Shown: in pieces, positions 52,669 through 60,842 of the stretch
Layout: each line of letters starts with the position of its first letter
Numbering within the stretch: the first letter of the stretch is position 1
Assembly: GCA_038227995.1 (NCBI GenBank)
Contig: JBBRPP010000023.1
Coordinates: forward strand, 18,651 to 82,650
Origin: WLMZ01 sp038227995
GTDB taxonomy: Bacteria; Actinomycetota; Acidimicrobiia; Acidimicrobiales; Ilumatobacteraceae
Reading direction: 5' to 3'
DNA: 64,000 nt
The notes under the pieces: generated by a model
What the model saw: only the letters and a program-made list of their open reading frames with translations
Databases searched by the model: none
What the model was told of the DNA's origin: nothing
Translations under genes and position numbers: made by a program

Positions 52669-53618
52669 TTGTTCCGTCCTCTCGTGAGCAATCCGACCGC
52701 GGCAGCGTCTCGGACCATTTCTTCGGCAGTTTGACTCGCGATACCGAAGTGTCGAGAAACTGCCTCGACCCGGCGTCCTCGAGCTGCATCGTGGATGTGA
52801 GCAACCGAGCGAAGCATCGCCTCGCCGGCGGTGCGGCCTTGGCCGCCTCGCGCTCCTGGCGTCAGGAACCCTCGTCGTTCCGCAGTCACGAGTTGGGTCT
52901 TCATCGTGCCCTCGGGGTAGTTCCCCAGTTCCTTCTTGAGTCGCAGCCAGGCCCGCTTGTTCGCCCCGCGTCCGGCCCGGAGCTCGTCGAGTAGCACGGC
53001 GCTGAGTCGGGCGAGGTGATCGTCTGGCTGAGACGGTCGTCCTCGTTTGGATCGGGAGCCGTCGGCCCATTCGTTGAGTCCTCCGACGTCGTCGGCTTGC
53101 CGCACTCGTTCGGCGGACCATCCGACGATTTCGAGGCGCGCCCGCTCGATGACTTCTGCCCGGGCGAGAGTCCGACGAACTTCCGAGAGCAGTGTTCCGA
53201 TCTTGACCTCGCGCATCGTGTCGTTCGTGACGGCTCCGCTGAGGGCCACCACCGAGAGCGCCACAACTGAAAGTGGCGCCGGCGGCGCAGCGAGCCAGCC
53301 GGCGGCCACCCACTCGGACGTGCGCCACACGAAGGAGAGTCGGCCGTCGTCATTTCGCGATAGCTCAATCGGAGAGGGATCGGCAGCGGTCGAGCGAGCG
53401 GCCGCCGGTTCGGGCTGCGGTTCGACCGCGCATTCGGCCCGCCAGCACGCCCACGGCTTCACGATCGACGGATCGCCGAGCTCTGCCTCCTGGCCGCATG
53501 CGCAACTGATCCACTCGGGATTCTTGTGCTGTGCCCACGGCGCGAATTCGGCGCCGAGCGACTCCCACGCCGAGCGCTGCCGATCGTTCATCGTCACGTC
53601 GATCGGGTAGTCCGGCAC
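52665..53618 (-). CDS. Hypothetical protein with C-terminal helix-turn-helix-like region
   Basis: I do not recognise this ~317-residue protein. It has a small cysteine group near the N-terminus (CACGQEAE and two later Cys), a hydrophobic stretch around APPAPLSVVALSVVALSGAV, and a basic C-terminal half ending with HFGIASQTAEEMVRDAAAVGLLT, which resembles a helix-turn-helix. The GTG at 53618 is preceded by AGGA; the same bases form a possible -10 box (TAGGAT, with TTGACT 16 bp upstream), so the mRNA could be leaderless. It overlaps the integrase gene and may regulate or assist integration. Confidence 0.6.
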   Translation of the reverse strand: MPDYPIDVTMNDRQRSAWESLGAEFAPWAQHKNPEWISCACGQEAELGDPSIVKPWACWRAECAVEPQPEPAAARSTAADPSPIELSRNDDGRLSFVWRTSEWVAAGWLAAPPAPLSVVALSVVALSGAVTNDTMREVKIGTLLSEVRRTLARAEVIERARLEIVGWSAERVRQADDVGGLNEWADGSRSKRGRPSQPDDHLARLSAVLLDELRAGRGANKRAWLRLKKELGNYPEGTMKTQLVTAERRGFLTPGARGGQGRTAGEAMLRSVAHIHDAARGRRVEAVSRHFGIASQTAEEMVRDAAAVGLLTRGRNK

Positions 53619-53726
53619 GGGCCGTATCCTACTGAATCCCAACCATTAGTCAACTTATTCGCAGATAGTTGGTTTTGTTTGGTAGCGCAAATTCCGGCCG
53701 TTTGGGATGGCGCTTCACTGGTCGAC
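53619..53726. promoter_or_regulatory. Divergent control region of the element
   Basis: This is a 108-bp gap, more AT-rich than its surroundings, between the leftward integrase unit and the rightward replication unit. On the reverse strand TTGACT (53648-53653) and TAGGAT (53626-53631), spaced 16 bp, look like a promoter ending seven bases before the GTG at 53618. AACCA (53641-53645) and TGGTT (53670-53674) form a spaced inverted repeat that could be a repressor site. Confidence 0.5.
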
Positions 53727-53948
53727 ATGGACCTCAGCACGATCGTTCGACTCAATCGAAGCCTGCCGCTCCCCGACGACTGCCTGCGCATCCGCACGGC
53801 TGCGAGGGTCTCGCGCCACGCCGTCGCCGTCGAGGTCGGCGTCACCGCAGAATCCGTCCGACTGTGGGAGATCGGCGACCGTCGCCCCACTGGCGAGCAC
53901 CTCGAACGGTACGTCGCAGCGCTCGACGTCATGAGCGGTGGACAATGA
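53727..53948 (+). CDS. XRE-type helix-turn-helix protein
   Basis: This 73-residue protein is almost entirely a Cro/CI-like domain: LRIRTAARVSRHAVAVEVGVTAESVRLWEIGDRRPTGEHL, with the helix-turn-helix at about 28-50. It is the first rightward gene of the element, so it probably controls the divergent promoters between 53619 and 53726. No strong ribosome site precedes the ATG. The next gene overlaps its stop (ATGA). Confidence 0.75.
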   Translation: MDLSTIVRLNRSLPLPDDCLRIRTAARVSRHAVAVEVGVTAESVRLWEIGDRRPTGEHLERYVAALDVMSGGQ

Positions 53949-54184
53949 GCGGCCACGAGCTCGTCAGCCTCGCCGACGCCGCCACCGCTCGGCCATGGGC
54001 GCGCAGCGACGGCAAGGACAGCACCCGTTGGCTCCGGCGCCTCATCAGCGAGCGACGCATCCCGTACCACAAGGTCGGTGGTCGAGTTCTGCTTGACCTC
54101 GCCGACCTCGATGCCCTCGCTGCCGCCGGCAGGATCGCACCGGCACAGGCGCTCCGAGTCGTGCGAAATCGACGCATCGCATGA
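53945..54184 (+). CDS. Excisionase-like helix-turn-helix (HTH_17) protein
   Basis: This 79-residue protein has the segment WLRRLISERRIPYHKVGGRVLLDLADLDALAAAG, which matches the winged-helix/MerR-like HTH_17 domain used by phage and plasmid excisionases. Position next to the integrase/XRE region supports a role in excision or in activating early genes. It overlaps both neighbours by four bases, so it is part of a coupled block that continues to 57131. Confidence 0.75.
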   Translation: MSGHELVSLADAATARPWARSDGKDSTRWLRRLISERRIPYHKVGGRVLLDLADLDALAAAGRIAPAQALRVVRNRRIA

Positions 54185-54546
54185 GCCGCCTGAATGAGAA
54201 ACGCCGCCCGCTGGCCACGGACGGCGCCCCAATGATGATCTCTCGGCAGGGATCTACTGCTCGGAACGTAGCACCCGACGTCATCGAATCTGAGCCCTTC
54301 GCCTCCGACCTCGGGCCCGATGCGTGGCTGCAGCGAGACGTCAACAGCGGGCCCTTCGTGGTCCACCTCGCTCGAGGCCCGCTCGCAGGATTCGTCGCAG
54401 CAGCTGCAGCGGCAGGCATCCCGCTCCGAGCGATGTGCGGCTTCACTCGTGTTCCGTCGCTCCCATTGCCGGAGCGGCACGTTCGCTGCGTCGAGTGCGA
54501 CGAGCTGGCAGCCCTCCTCGATGCGTCATCGCGGGCGTCGCAGTGA
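54181..54546 (+). CDS. Hypothetical protein
   Basis: I do not recognise this 121-residue protein. The middle is alanine-rich (LAGFVAAAAAAGIPLRAMCG) and a cysteine pair lies near the C-terminus (CVECDE), with one more cysteine before it, so metal binding is possible. It overlaps the excisionase-like gene (ATGA) and the replication gene (GTGA), which indicates a real, coupled gene. In such positions, small replication accessory proteins are common, but there is no direct evidence for that. Confidence 0.6.
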   Translation: MSRLNEKRRPLATDGAPMMISRQGSTARNVAPDVIESEPFASDLGPDAWLQRDVNSGPFVVHLARGPLAGFVAAAAAAGIPLRAMCGFTRVPSLPLPERHVRCVECDELAALLDASSRASQ

Positions 54547-57131
54547 CGCCGCTCGAGCATGCGCTCGCCTACGCCCAGCTCGGCTGGCGCCTGGCGCCGA
54601 TCCCGCCGACCTTCAAGTACCCGCACAAGGTCGACAACTGGCAGCAGAAAGCCACCGCCGACCCCGACAAGATCCGCAAGCACTGGGGCACACACCCCGA
54701 TCACGGCATCTGCGTCCCGACCGGGCCGGGCTCGGGCATCGTCGCGATCGACATCGACTCGTACAAGGGTGGCGATGAAGGGTGGGCCGAGCTCGAAGCC
54801 CTCCACGGCCCCGCACCGGAGACGGTCGAAGCAATCACTGGCGGAGGCGGCCGCCACCTCCTGTTCCGTCATCCGATCGATGGTCCGGTCATCACGAATG
54901 CTGCCGCGGCGCATCTGCCGGCGGGCATCGACGTCCGTGGCGATGGCGGGCAGATCTGCATCGCACCCACTATCCACCCGTCCGGTACACCGTATGCGTG
55001 GGAGGTCGAGCACGATCCGCTCGACGGCTACCCGATCGCAGATCTCCCGACGTGGCTGCTCGAGCTCCTGACCCGGCCACCGGTCGCTCAGGAGGCCCGG
55101 CGTGAGGTCGCGCCCTATGCCGGTGGCGACTCGATCGTCGACCTGTTCGCAGCGAACCACACATGGCCGCAGCTCCTCGAGGCCGACGGCTGGACGTTCC
55201 ACTCGCGCCGTTCCGACTGTGAGATGTGGACACGCCCAGGCAAGAACGCTCGAGCTGGGGCCTCCGCCACCCTGTACTACAAGGGCTCCGATGTCCTCAA
55301 GGTGTTCACTGCGTCACCGCCCGCCGGCCTCGCCGAGAACGGCACATACACCCGGTTCGGCTACTACATGTTCACCCGCCACGGTGGCGACGCCGAAGCT
55401 GCCGGCCGCGCCTACCGCTGCGAAATCAACGGCACCACCGGCCCCTCATACCCCGATGGCGTCGTCGGCCAAGGCGGCATGGCAAAGCACGACCCGGCCG
55501 GACCACCAGACGAAGCTGGCGCCGCTCCCCCAGCGCCGGCAAAGAAGGCGTCGAAGGCGACCGACCTCGTCAACCTCGCGCTCGAGCGATACCGGCTCGG
55601 ACGAGATGACGAGGGACGAGCGTTCGCCGTGGCAAACGCCGGCCCCAACATCGCCCGCCTCGTCGACCGTGGCGGGCTCGGCGAAGAGCTGGCCGCTGTC
55701 TACTTCGCCGAGCACGGGAGCGCCGTCAGCGGATCCGCCGTCAACGACGCGCTCGGCATCCTTCGCGGCCACACGACGCAGGCCGAGCGTGAATCGCTCG
55801 CGCTGCGCGTCGCCAAGCTCGACGACGGCATCGTGCTCGACCTCGGCACACCCGACGGTCGCGCCGTCATCATCCAACCCGGCGGCTGGACAGTCGTCGC
55901 AACGTCGCCCGTCGTGTTCCGACGCACCTCGCTCACCATGGCGCTCCCCGAGCCCGTGCACGGCGGCACCCTCGACGGCCTTCGGTCGATGCTCAACGTC
56001 AGCAATGCCGCGTGGCCGCTGTTCGTCGGCTGGCTCGTCGCCACCCTCGTCCTCCACGACGGTTCCCGACCGATCCTGTTCCTCAACGGCGAGCAGGGCA
56101 CTGGCAAGACCAGCGTCGCCCGCTGCATCGCCCAGCTCGTAGACCCATCACCGGCACCGGTCCGGGCAGCGCCCAAGGACGTCGAGTCGTGGGTCGTTTC
56201 GGCAGCGGCGTCGATGGTCGTCGCACTCGACAACCTCTCCACCGTCCCAGAGTGGCTCGCCGACGCCCTCTGTCGCGCCGCGACCGGCGAAGGCCTCGTG
56301 CGCCGAGCGCTGTACACCGACAACGAGGTCGCTGTCACCGTGTACCGGCGCGCTGTCGTGCTCACCACGATCGACGCCGGCGCCCTCCGTGGCGACCTCG
56401 GCGAACGCCTCGTGCCCGTCGAGCTATCCGTCATCCCCAGCGATCATCGCCGCACCGATCGCGACCTCGACGCAGCCTTTCGAAACCTCCACGCAACAGC
56501 GCTCGGCGCCGTCCTCGACCTCACCAGCGCCGTGCTCAGCGCCCTTCCCGACGTCGAGCTCGGCCGGATGCCACGCATGGCCGATTTCGCCCGAGTACTC
56601 GCCGCTCTCGACAACGTCATTCCTGGCGGCTGGCCCCCGGTGGCACCGTCGCCCACGGGCGAGGTGGTCCCTCCTACTGCGCTCGGCAGGTACCTCGACT
56701 CGATCGACGACGTCGCCCGAGAGGTCTTTGAGTCCGACCCGCTGGCTGTCGCCATCCGCGACGCCGCCCTGAGCAAGATGGGCTTCAACGGGACCGCCAG
56801 CGAGCTGCTCACACTCCTTCAGCGACCGGACTCTGCAGCCGGCTGGCCCAAGACGGCCAAGGGTCTCAGCGGCGCTGTACGGCGGCTGGCGCCGGCCCTG
56901 CGCTCGATGGGCGTCGCCGTCGACTGGACCCGCTCGAACGGGACACGCTGGTTGCGCATCTCACCGTTCGAGAGTGCCGCAAGTGCCGCAAGTGACGGTC
57001 CCTACTCTGTCAATCTTCAAGAAGAAGGGCCGAGCGGGCAAGACGGACCGCAACGAGACGAAGAATCCGAAGGTATCCAACAGTCACTTGCGGCACTTGC
57101 GGCACTGTTCCAAGGCGAAGAGCCGTTTTGA
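54543..57131 (+). CDS. Primase-polymerase / P-loop ATPase replication protein
   Basis: This protein has about 862 residues. The N-terminal prim-pol domain (about 5-180) has the catalytic aspartates in IVAIDID (70, 72), GGGGRHLLFR with the histidine at about 105, and GGQICIAPTIH. The C-terminal half has Walker A GEQGTGKTS near 515-523 and Walker B-like SMVVALDN, as in helicase-type replication initiators. This layout primes and unwinds element DNA. It starts with GTG overlapping the previous stop. Proteins like this are the replication module of phages, plasmids and satellites. The ending is acidic and low-complexity. Confidence 0.87.
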   Translation: MTPLEHALAYAQLGWRLAPIPPTFKYPHKVDNWQQKATADPDKIRKHWGTHPDHGICVPTGPGSGIVAIDIDSYKGGDEGWAELEALHGPAPETVEAITGGGGRHLLFRHPIDGPVITNAAAAHLPAGIDVRGDGGQICIAPTIHPSGTPYAWEVEHDPLDGYPIADLPTWLLELLTRPPVAQEARREVAPYAGGDSIVDLFAANHTWPQLLEADGWTFHSRRSDCEMWTRPGKNARAGASATLYYKGSDVLKVFTASPPAGLAENGTYTRFGYYMFTRHGGDAEAAGRAYRCEINGTTGPSYPDGVVGQGGMAKHDPAGPPDEAGAAPPAPAKKASKATDLVNLALERYRLGRDDEGRAFAVANAGPNIARLVDRGGLGEELAAVYFAEHGSAVSGSAVNDALGILRGHTTQAERESLALRVAKLDDGIVLDLGTPDGRAVIIQPGGWTVVATSPVVFRRTSLTMALPEPVHGGTLDGLRSMLNVSNAAWPLFVGWLVATLVLHDGSRPILFLNGEQGTGKTSVARCIAQLVDPSPAPVRAAPKDVESWVVSAAASMVVALDNLSTVPEWLADALCRAATGEGLVRRALYTDNEVAVTVYRRAVVLTTIDAGALRGDLGERLVPVELSVIPSDHRRTDRDLDAAFRNLHATALGAVLDLTSAVLSALPDVELGRMPRMADFARVLAALDNVIPGGWPPVAPSPTGEVVPPTALGRYLDSIDDVAREVFESDPLAVAIRDAALSKMGFNGTASELLTLLQRPDSAAGWPKTAKGLSGAVRRLAPALRSMGVAVDWTRSNGTRWLRISPFESAASAASDGPYSVNLQEEGPSGQDGPQRDEESEGIQQSLAALAALFQGEEPF

Positions 57132-57421
57132 ACCGGACCGCCCCCAACCGCAACGCCATCCGTCTCTCGGCCATCATCGACCCACACACCGGCAGCCAAG
57201 CACGCTGGATCATCGGCGCCGAATGCACCGAGCACGACCTCGACTTCAACATCGACACCCCCGCCGGCCCACGCTTGCAAGTGTGCGGATCCTGCCTCGC
57301 ACGAACGGCCTGCCTGGAGTACGCACTCACCAACGGAGACAGCAGCCACGGCGTCTGGGGCGGCACAACCAGATCAGCACGCAGCGCCATGCTCAGAACA
57401 GCGAAGGCGACGTCATGCTGA
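57128..57421 (+). CDS. WhiB-like iron-sulfur protein (first of two)
   Basis: This 97-residue protein has four cysteines in the WhiB pattern: C33, C53-x2-C56 and C62, followed by CLEYALTNG and the turn GVWGGT at 75-80. WhiB proteins bind a 4Fe-4S cluster and the sigma factor to change transcription; they are restricted to actinobacteria and their phages. The start is a TTG overlapping the replication gene's stop (TTGA). Compared with chromosomal WhiB proteins, the first cysteine region (ECTEHDLDF) lacks the usual DP-x-FFP context. Confidence 0.85.
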   Translation: MNRTAPNRNAIRLSAIIDPHTGSQARWIIGAECTEHDLDFNIDTPAGPRLQVCGSCLARTACLEYALTNGDSSHGVWGGTTRSARSAMLRTAKATSC

Positions 57422-57744
57422 ATCGCTCCGAGCCCGGCCTCTTCGTCGACAGCGGGGCCGCCGGCGGCCGAATCGACGAACTGCTCGAGCTGATCACCAA
57501 CGGCCGGCCGGTCTGGCAGCGCGACGCCCTCTGCCGCGAACACCCCGAGGTCGACTTCTTCCCAGGCCAAGGCGGCGACACCGAGCCAGCCAAAGCCGTG
57601 TGCGCAGCGTGCCTGGTCGCCGTCGAGTGCCTCGACTACGCCCTCGCCGACAAGACCCTCGTAGGTGTCTGGGCCGGTACCGGCGCACGAGCACGAGCCG
57701 CCACGCGCCGAGCCGCCGACCGACAACGCAAGGCGAGCGCATGA
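57415..57744 (+). CDS. WhiB-like iron-sulfur protein (second of two)
   Basis: This 109-residue protein is more canonical than its neighbour: DALCREHPEVDFFPG with C40, CAAC at 63-66, C72 in ECLDYAL, then GVWAGT at 84-89 and a basic C-terminal tail (ARAATRRAADRQRKAS) able to contact DNA. It overlaps the first WhiB-like gene by seven bases, in another frame. AAGG lies seven bases before the ATG. Two successive WhiB genes in an element suggest stage-specific control of host or element promoters. Confidence 0.87.
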   Translation: MLNRSEPGLFVDSGAAGGRIDELLELITNGRPVWQRDALCREHPEVDFFPGQGGDTEPAKAVCAACLVAVECLDYALADKTLVGVWAGTGARARAATRRAADRQRKASA

Positions 57745-57860
57745 CCGCCCCGCGACCACCTGGGCAAAACGTCTCAATGTCGAAGGGCGCAACCCGTTGC
57801 CCATTCGCTCTTCTCGCAGCGTCTCTAGTGCCGAAAATCGAAAATGTGGAGGTCATCTGA
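57741..57860 (+). CDS. Possible small protein (39 aa)
   Basis: A 39-codon frame starts with an ATG overlapping the WhiB stop (ATGA) and ends with a TGA overlapping the terminase start (TGATG). The double overlap fits the coupling pattern of the element, but the sequence has no recognisable feature, so it may only act as a translational link. Confidence 0.35.
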   Translation: MTAPRPPGQNVSMSKGATRCPFALLAASLVPKIENVEVI

Positions 57861-58336
57861 TGCCCAAAGGTCCAACACCGAGGCCTGCCGCACTCAAGCT
57901 CGTCGAGGGCCGCGGCAACGGTCGTGACTCTGGTGGCCGGGTCGTGGCGACTCCGCCGGCGTTCGTCCGGTTGCCGCCGGAGCCGCCGGCATGGCTGGAT
58001 GAGGTGGCGCTCGCCGAGTGGGAGCGTGTGCTGCCCGAGTTGACGCGGCTCGAGCTGACGAAGGAGCTCGACGGTGCGGCGTTGGCTGCCTATTGCCAGA
58101 CGTGGAGCTTGCTCGTTGCCTCAGCTGCGGAGGTGGCTCGTGATGGTCTGACGGTGGAGCGCACGTTCGCCAACGGTTCGGTCCGCACCGTTGTGAACCC
58201 GGCAGTCGCTGTGCAGTTCAAGGCGTCCGCTCAGCTGCGGTCGTGGTGCGCCGAGTTCGGCTTCACCCCGTCGTCCGAGCAGCGGCTCACCACGACGCCA
58301 CCAGTGCTCGACGACGGCCTGAACCCATTCGCATGA
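57860..58336 (+). CDS. terS: Phage terminase small subunit, P27 family
   Basis: This 158-residue protein opens MPKGPTPRPAALKLVEGRGN, followed by PPEPPAWLDEVALAEWERVLPEL and a helix AAYCQTWSLLVASAAEVARDG, then a segment with NPAVAVQFKASAQLRSWCAEFGFTPSSEQR. These are the hallmarks of the P27-type small terminase subunit, which recognises the packaging site. GGAGG precedes the ATG. The usual companion, a large terminase gene, is absent downstream; an HNH nuclease follows instead. In satellites, a private small subunit redirects the helper phage's packaging machinery. Confidence 0.85.
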   Translation: MPKGPTPRPAALKLVEGRGNGRDSGGRVVATPPAFVRLPPEPPAWLDEVALAEWERVLPELTRLELTKELDGAALAAYCQTWSLLVASAAEVARDGLTVERTFANGSVRTVVNPAVAVQFKASAQLRSWCAEFGFTPSSEQRLTTTPPVLDDGLNPFA

Positions 58337-58355
58337 ACCAGCTCGGAGAACCACC

Positions 58356-58694
58356 ATGCCCTGGAAGGCCAGACCTCGATGCAGCATTCCACGGTGTCCG
58401 CACCTCGCCCCGTGCCCTGTGCACCGGCGCCAACGGACACCAGACACCCGCACCTCGGCCGACCGTGGGACGACAACGCAGCGAGGGTACGGCGCAGCAC
58501 ACCGACGAGCCCGAGCTCGCCTGCTCGCCGACAGTCCACCGTGTGATTGGTGCGGCGAACCAGCCACCACAGCCGATCATGTGCCCGCTCTCCAGGCGTT
58601 CGGCGGCGACGTCACCGCATGGGAGCGGGCCGGCGGCTTCCTCGTCCCCGCATGCGCACTCTGCAACTACGGACGGCGCGGCATCGACAACTGA
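58356..58694 (+). CDS. HNH endonuclease
   Basis: This 112-residue protein has zinc-knuckle cysteines C63/C66 (CDWC) and C100/C103 (CALCN) around a DHVPALQAFGG core with the conserved Asp-His at 74-75. The N-terminal third is basic and carries four more cysteines. HNH proteins beside terminase genes are needed for DNA packaging in several phages, where they form a nicking complex with the terminase. GGAG lies seven bases before the ATG; the gene follows the small terminase gene by 19 bp. Confidence 0.85.
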   Translation: MPWKARPRCSIPRCPHLAPCPVHRRQRTPDTRTSADRGTTTQRGYGAAHRRARARLLADSPPCDWCGEPATTADHVPALQAFGGDVTAWERAGGFLVPACALCNYGRRGIDN

Positions 58695-58886
58695 CGGGGC
58701 CACACCGCCCAGCGACCACCTGGGTCGATCCGCTGATTTTTTGGGGGCAAGACCCGCAGCCGATTCCACGCGCATATACGCGGAATGGTTTTCCGGATTT
58801 ATCCGACCAGGGCGTGTCGTGAGCAGGCCTGACCCGATTTCCTGCACCGTCGCTGTGTCCGGCGTCACGTTCGGTCAGGATCGATC

Positions 58887-59327
58887 GTGAGTCGGCCGAT
58901 CGCCAATTCGGCCGGCGGGATGGCGTTCGTGCTGACGTCGTCGGCGGCGTGGCGTCTGACTCATGTGCATCACGTTCCGGATCTGGTCGCGTTGGCGGCG
59001 CGGAACAATGGGATCGCGCTCGACCAGGAGACGCTCGATGCGCTGGCGATTCTGGAGGCGGCGGCCGAGGCGTACCGCCCTTCTTCGCCGCGGGTAGTTC
59101 CGCTAGTTCCGGTCGGAAGTTCCGCAACCGAGGAGTCGTGCACACTGCTCTCGACGAAGGAAGTAGCAATCAGGCTCGGAAATTGCTCGACGCGATACGT
59201 GACAGGTCTCGTGAAGGCAAAGCACCTCGTGGAGCGCCGGCAGGGCAGCAAAATCTTCGTTCCTGAGGACTCTGTCCTCGAGTTCCTGGCAGCGCGAGCG
59301 AGAAAGGCGAGCGGGCAAACAGCATGA
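58887..59327 (+). CDS. Helix-turn-helix (excisionase-like) protein
   Basis: This 146-residue protein has an unrecognised N-terminal half (SRPIANSAGGMAFVLTSSAA, then an alanine-rich helix). The C-terminal half, TKEVAIRLGNCSTRYVTGLVKAKHLVERRQGSKIFVPEDSV, fits an HTH_17/MerR-type DNA-binding domain. The GTG start has AGGA six bases upstream. The gap from the HNH gene (58695-58886) holds no clear gene. The protein may be a second excisionase-type regulator. Confidence 0.65.
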   Translation: MSRPIANSAGGMAFVLTSSAAWRLTHVHHVPDLVALAARNNGIALDQETLDALAILEAAAEAYRPSSPRVVPLVPVGSSATEESCTLLSTKEVAIRLGNCSTRYVTGLVKAKHLVERRQGSKIFVPEDSVLEFLAARARKASGQTA

Positions 59328-59602
59328 TCCGAAGCGACATCGAGGCGACGTATTCGCCAGCCGAGGCGGCTCGGATGCTCACTGCCGCTGCGATCCACGA
59401 GGCCGATCCGTGGACCGCAACGGATCTTGTCGAGCTGGCGAACATGGTTGCGACGGACCGCGACCGCGGGTTCGTGATCTGCGAGCTCGCCAGGCTGGCC
59501 GCACGATCGATCATCAGCGACGCCGCCAATCGATCGCCCGACGATGACGCACGGCAGCTGCAGTTGATCGCGCTGCGATTCGCCTTCGAGGCGGCCGACT
59601 GA
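59324..59602 (+). CDS. Hypothetical protein (92 aa)
   Basis: I do not recognise this helical protein. It reads MIRSDIEATYSPAEAARMLTAA and then alternates acidic and hydrophobic helices. It overlaps the previous gene by four bases (ATGA) and the next by one (TGATG), which supports expression. No domain is recognised. The position between DNA-binding and head-region-like genes gives no firm clue. Confidence 0.6.
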   Translation: MIRSDIEATYSPAEAARMLTAAAIHEADPWTATDLVELANMVATDRDRGFVICELARLAARSIISDAANRSPDDDARQLQLIALRFAFEAAD

Positions 59603-60297
59603 TGGCGTTTCTGTATGCCGAGGACCCGACGCCGTCTTATGCCGAGGACCCGACGCCGTTCGCTTCGAAGATCGCACGCGATGGCATCCCCAAGGCGGAG
59701 CCGGTCAGGCCGGCGGCAGCCGTGCGTGACGATGCGCTCGAGGCGTTGCGGTTCGAGGTGCTTGATCCGTCCGGCCCGAACCGTGCACGGATCGTGAAGG
59801 CCCTCGACGACCTCGCATCAATGGACGGGCGAGACCCGCAGATCCGCTCGAGCGACGCACGTGCGGCCGAGCTCACCAAGCTCGCCGGCTCCGTGCTCGA
59901 CCCGGCGCTCGCCGCCGGCTATACGGCGTTGGTCGTCGAGCTGAAGGCAGCGACAGCGACACAGTCCGGCGTGCGTCGGGCGGACACACTGTTCGCCCAG
60001 CTGGCCCGCCAGGCCTCCAACTTGCACGCCCAGATCGATGATGCCGCTGGCACACGGTATGCGCTCAAGTCGTCTGCGGCCGTGGCCGGCGTCGAGTGTT
60101 GGGTCGCGCTCGCAGAGGATCATCGTGCGATCTCGGCCCGCACACGGACGCTGCGCTCGCCGCTGCCCGATCCGCTCCTCAAGGCCGCTGCGTACCGCCG
60201 GCATGCCGCTGCGCTGACCGATCGTGCGCTCGCGGCCGGCTATCTCGCGCTCGCCGAGGATCTCGAATCAACGTTCACCCCGAAAGGCAACCCATGA
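59602..60297 (+). CDS. Hypothetical protein with N-terminal tandem repeat
   Basis: This 231-residue protein starts with two copies of YAEDPTP encoded by an exact 22-bp repeat in a 24-bp unit. The rest is alanine-rich and helical; the segments DPALAAGYTALVVELK and DRALAAGYLALAEDLE, about 120 residues apart, look like an internal duplication. It overlaps both neighbours, so it is part of a coupled block. In size and helicity it recalls phage scaffold or head accessory proteins, but no specific relation is recognised. Confidence 0.6.
   Translation: MAFLYAEDPTPSYAEDPTPFASKIARDGIPKAEPVRPAAAVRDDALEALRFEVLDPSGPNRARIVKALDDLASMDGRDPQIRSSDARAAELTKLAGSVLDPALAAGYTALVVELKAATATQSGVRRADTLFAQLARQASNLHAQIDDAAGTRYALKSSAAVAGVECWVALAEDHRAISARTRTLRSPLPDPLLKAAAYRRHAAALTDRALAAGYLALAEDLESTFTPKGNP
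59614..59659 (+). repeat. Tandem 24-bp repeat inside a coding region
   Basis: The 22-base sequence beginning TATGCCGAGGACCCG at 59614 recurs exactly at 59638 with a 24-bp period. It keeps the frame and encodes YAEDPTP twice, so it may vary in copy number. Confidence 0.8.
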
Positions 60298-60842
60298 CCA
60301 TCACCACTTCAGCCACTGTGCACGCAACGCTCGGTTCAGCAACGTTCACGTTGCGCTCACCTGCTGCGCTCGCCGACGACGTCCGCTCGCAGATGCTCGA
60401 GCAGCTCGGCCGGATCGCCGACGGCTACCTCACGATGGAGCTCACCGGCCACACCAGCTTGGCGCTGGGCGATACCGCACCGCTCATGACGATGTGGGGC
60501 ACGTTGCTCGTCGATGTCGACGGCGTCGACGGATTCGACGATCCGCAGTTCGATCGGCTCGGAATCGAACCGTTGGCACGCCTTCAGGCGATCGCCGGCG
60601 GCCGCGGATCCACTCACATCCAAGCTGCCTCGCTGCTCGCCCTCTTCGTTCAGCGTTCGACGGCGAACCTGCTCCGCTCAGTGCTGTTGGGCACGCATCG
60701 CGAGCCCGAGATCGCGGCGTTGCCGTTCGTGGGCGAGTTCGTCGGGTTCGGCACCTCCGGGATCTCGCGGGGCGGCACCGACTGGGCGATCGACGAGAAG
60801 ACTGGTTGTATCACGCACGAGCTCGGCTCGGAGCCGGCATGA
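60294..60842 (+). CDS. Hypothetical protein (182 aa)
   Basis: This protein has a strand-rich start (MTITTSATVHATLGSATFTL) and a helical middle with QASLLALFVQRSTANLLRSVLLG-like sequence. I see no known domain. The ATG overlaps the previous stop by four bases, and the next start overlaps its own stop in the same way, so it is a real coupled gene. Mixed beta and helix with a Gly-rich end would suit a small virion or assembly protein, but this is speculation. Confidence 0.55.
   Translation: MTITTSATVHATLGSATFTLRSPAALADDVRSQMLEQLGRIADGYLTMELTGHTSLALGDTAPLMTMWGTLLVDVDGVDGFDDPQFDRLGIEPLARLQAIAGGRGSTHIQAASLLALFVQRSTANLLRSVLLGTHREPEIAALPFVGEFVGFGTSGISRGGTDWAIDEKTGCITHELGSEPA

Noticed and set aside
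58695..58886. Remnant of a large terminase gene after the HNH gene
   Set aside because: No frame there shows ATPase or nuclease motifs; the short open frame ending near 58822 is not recognisable.
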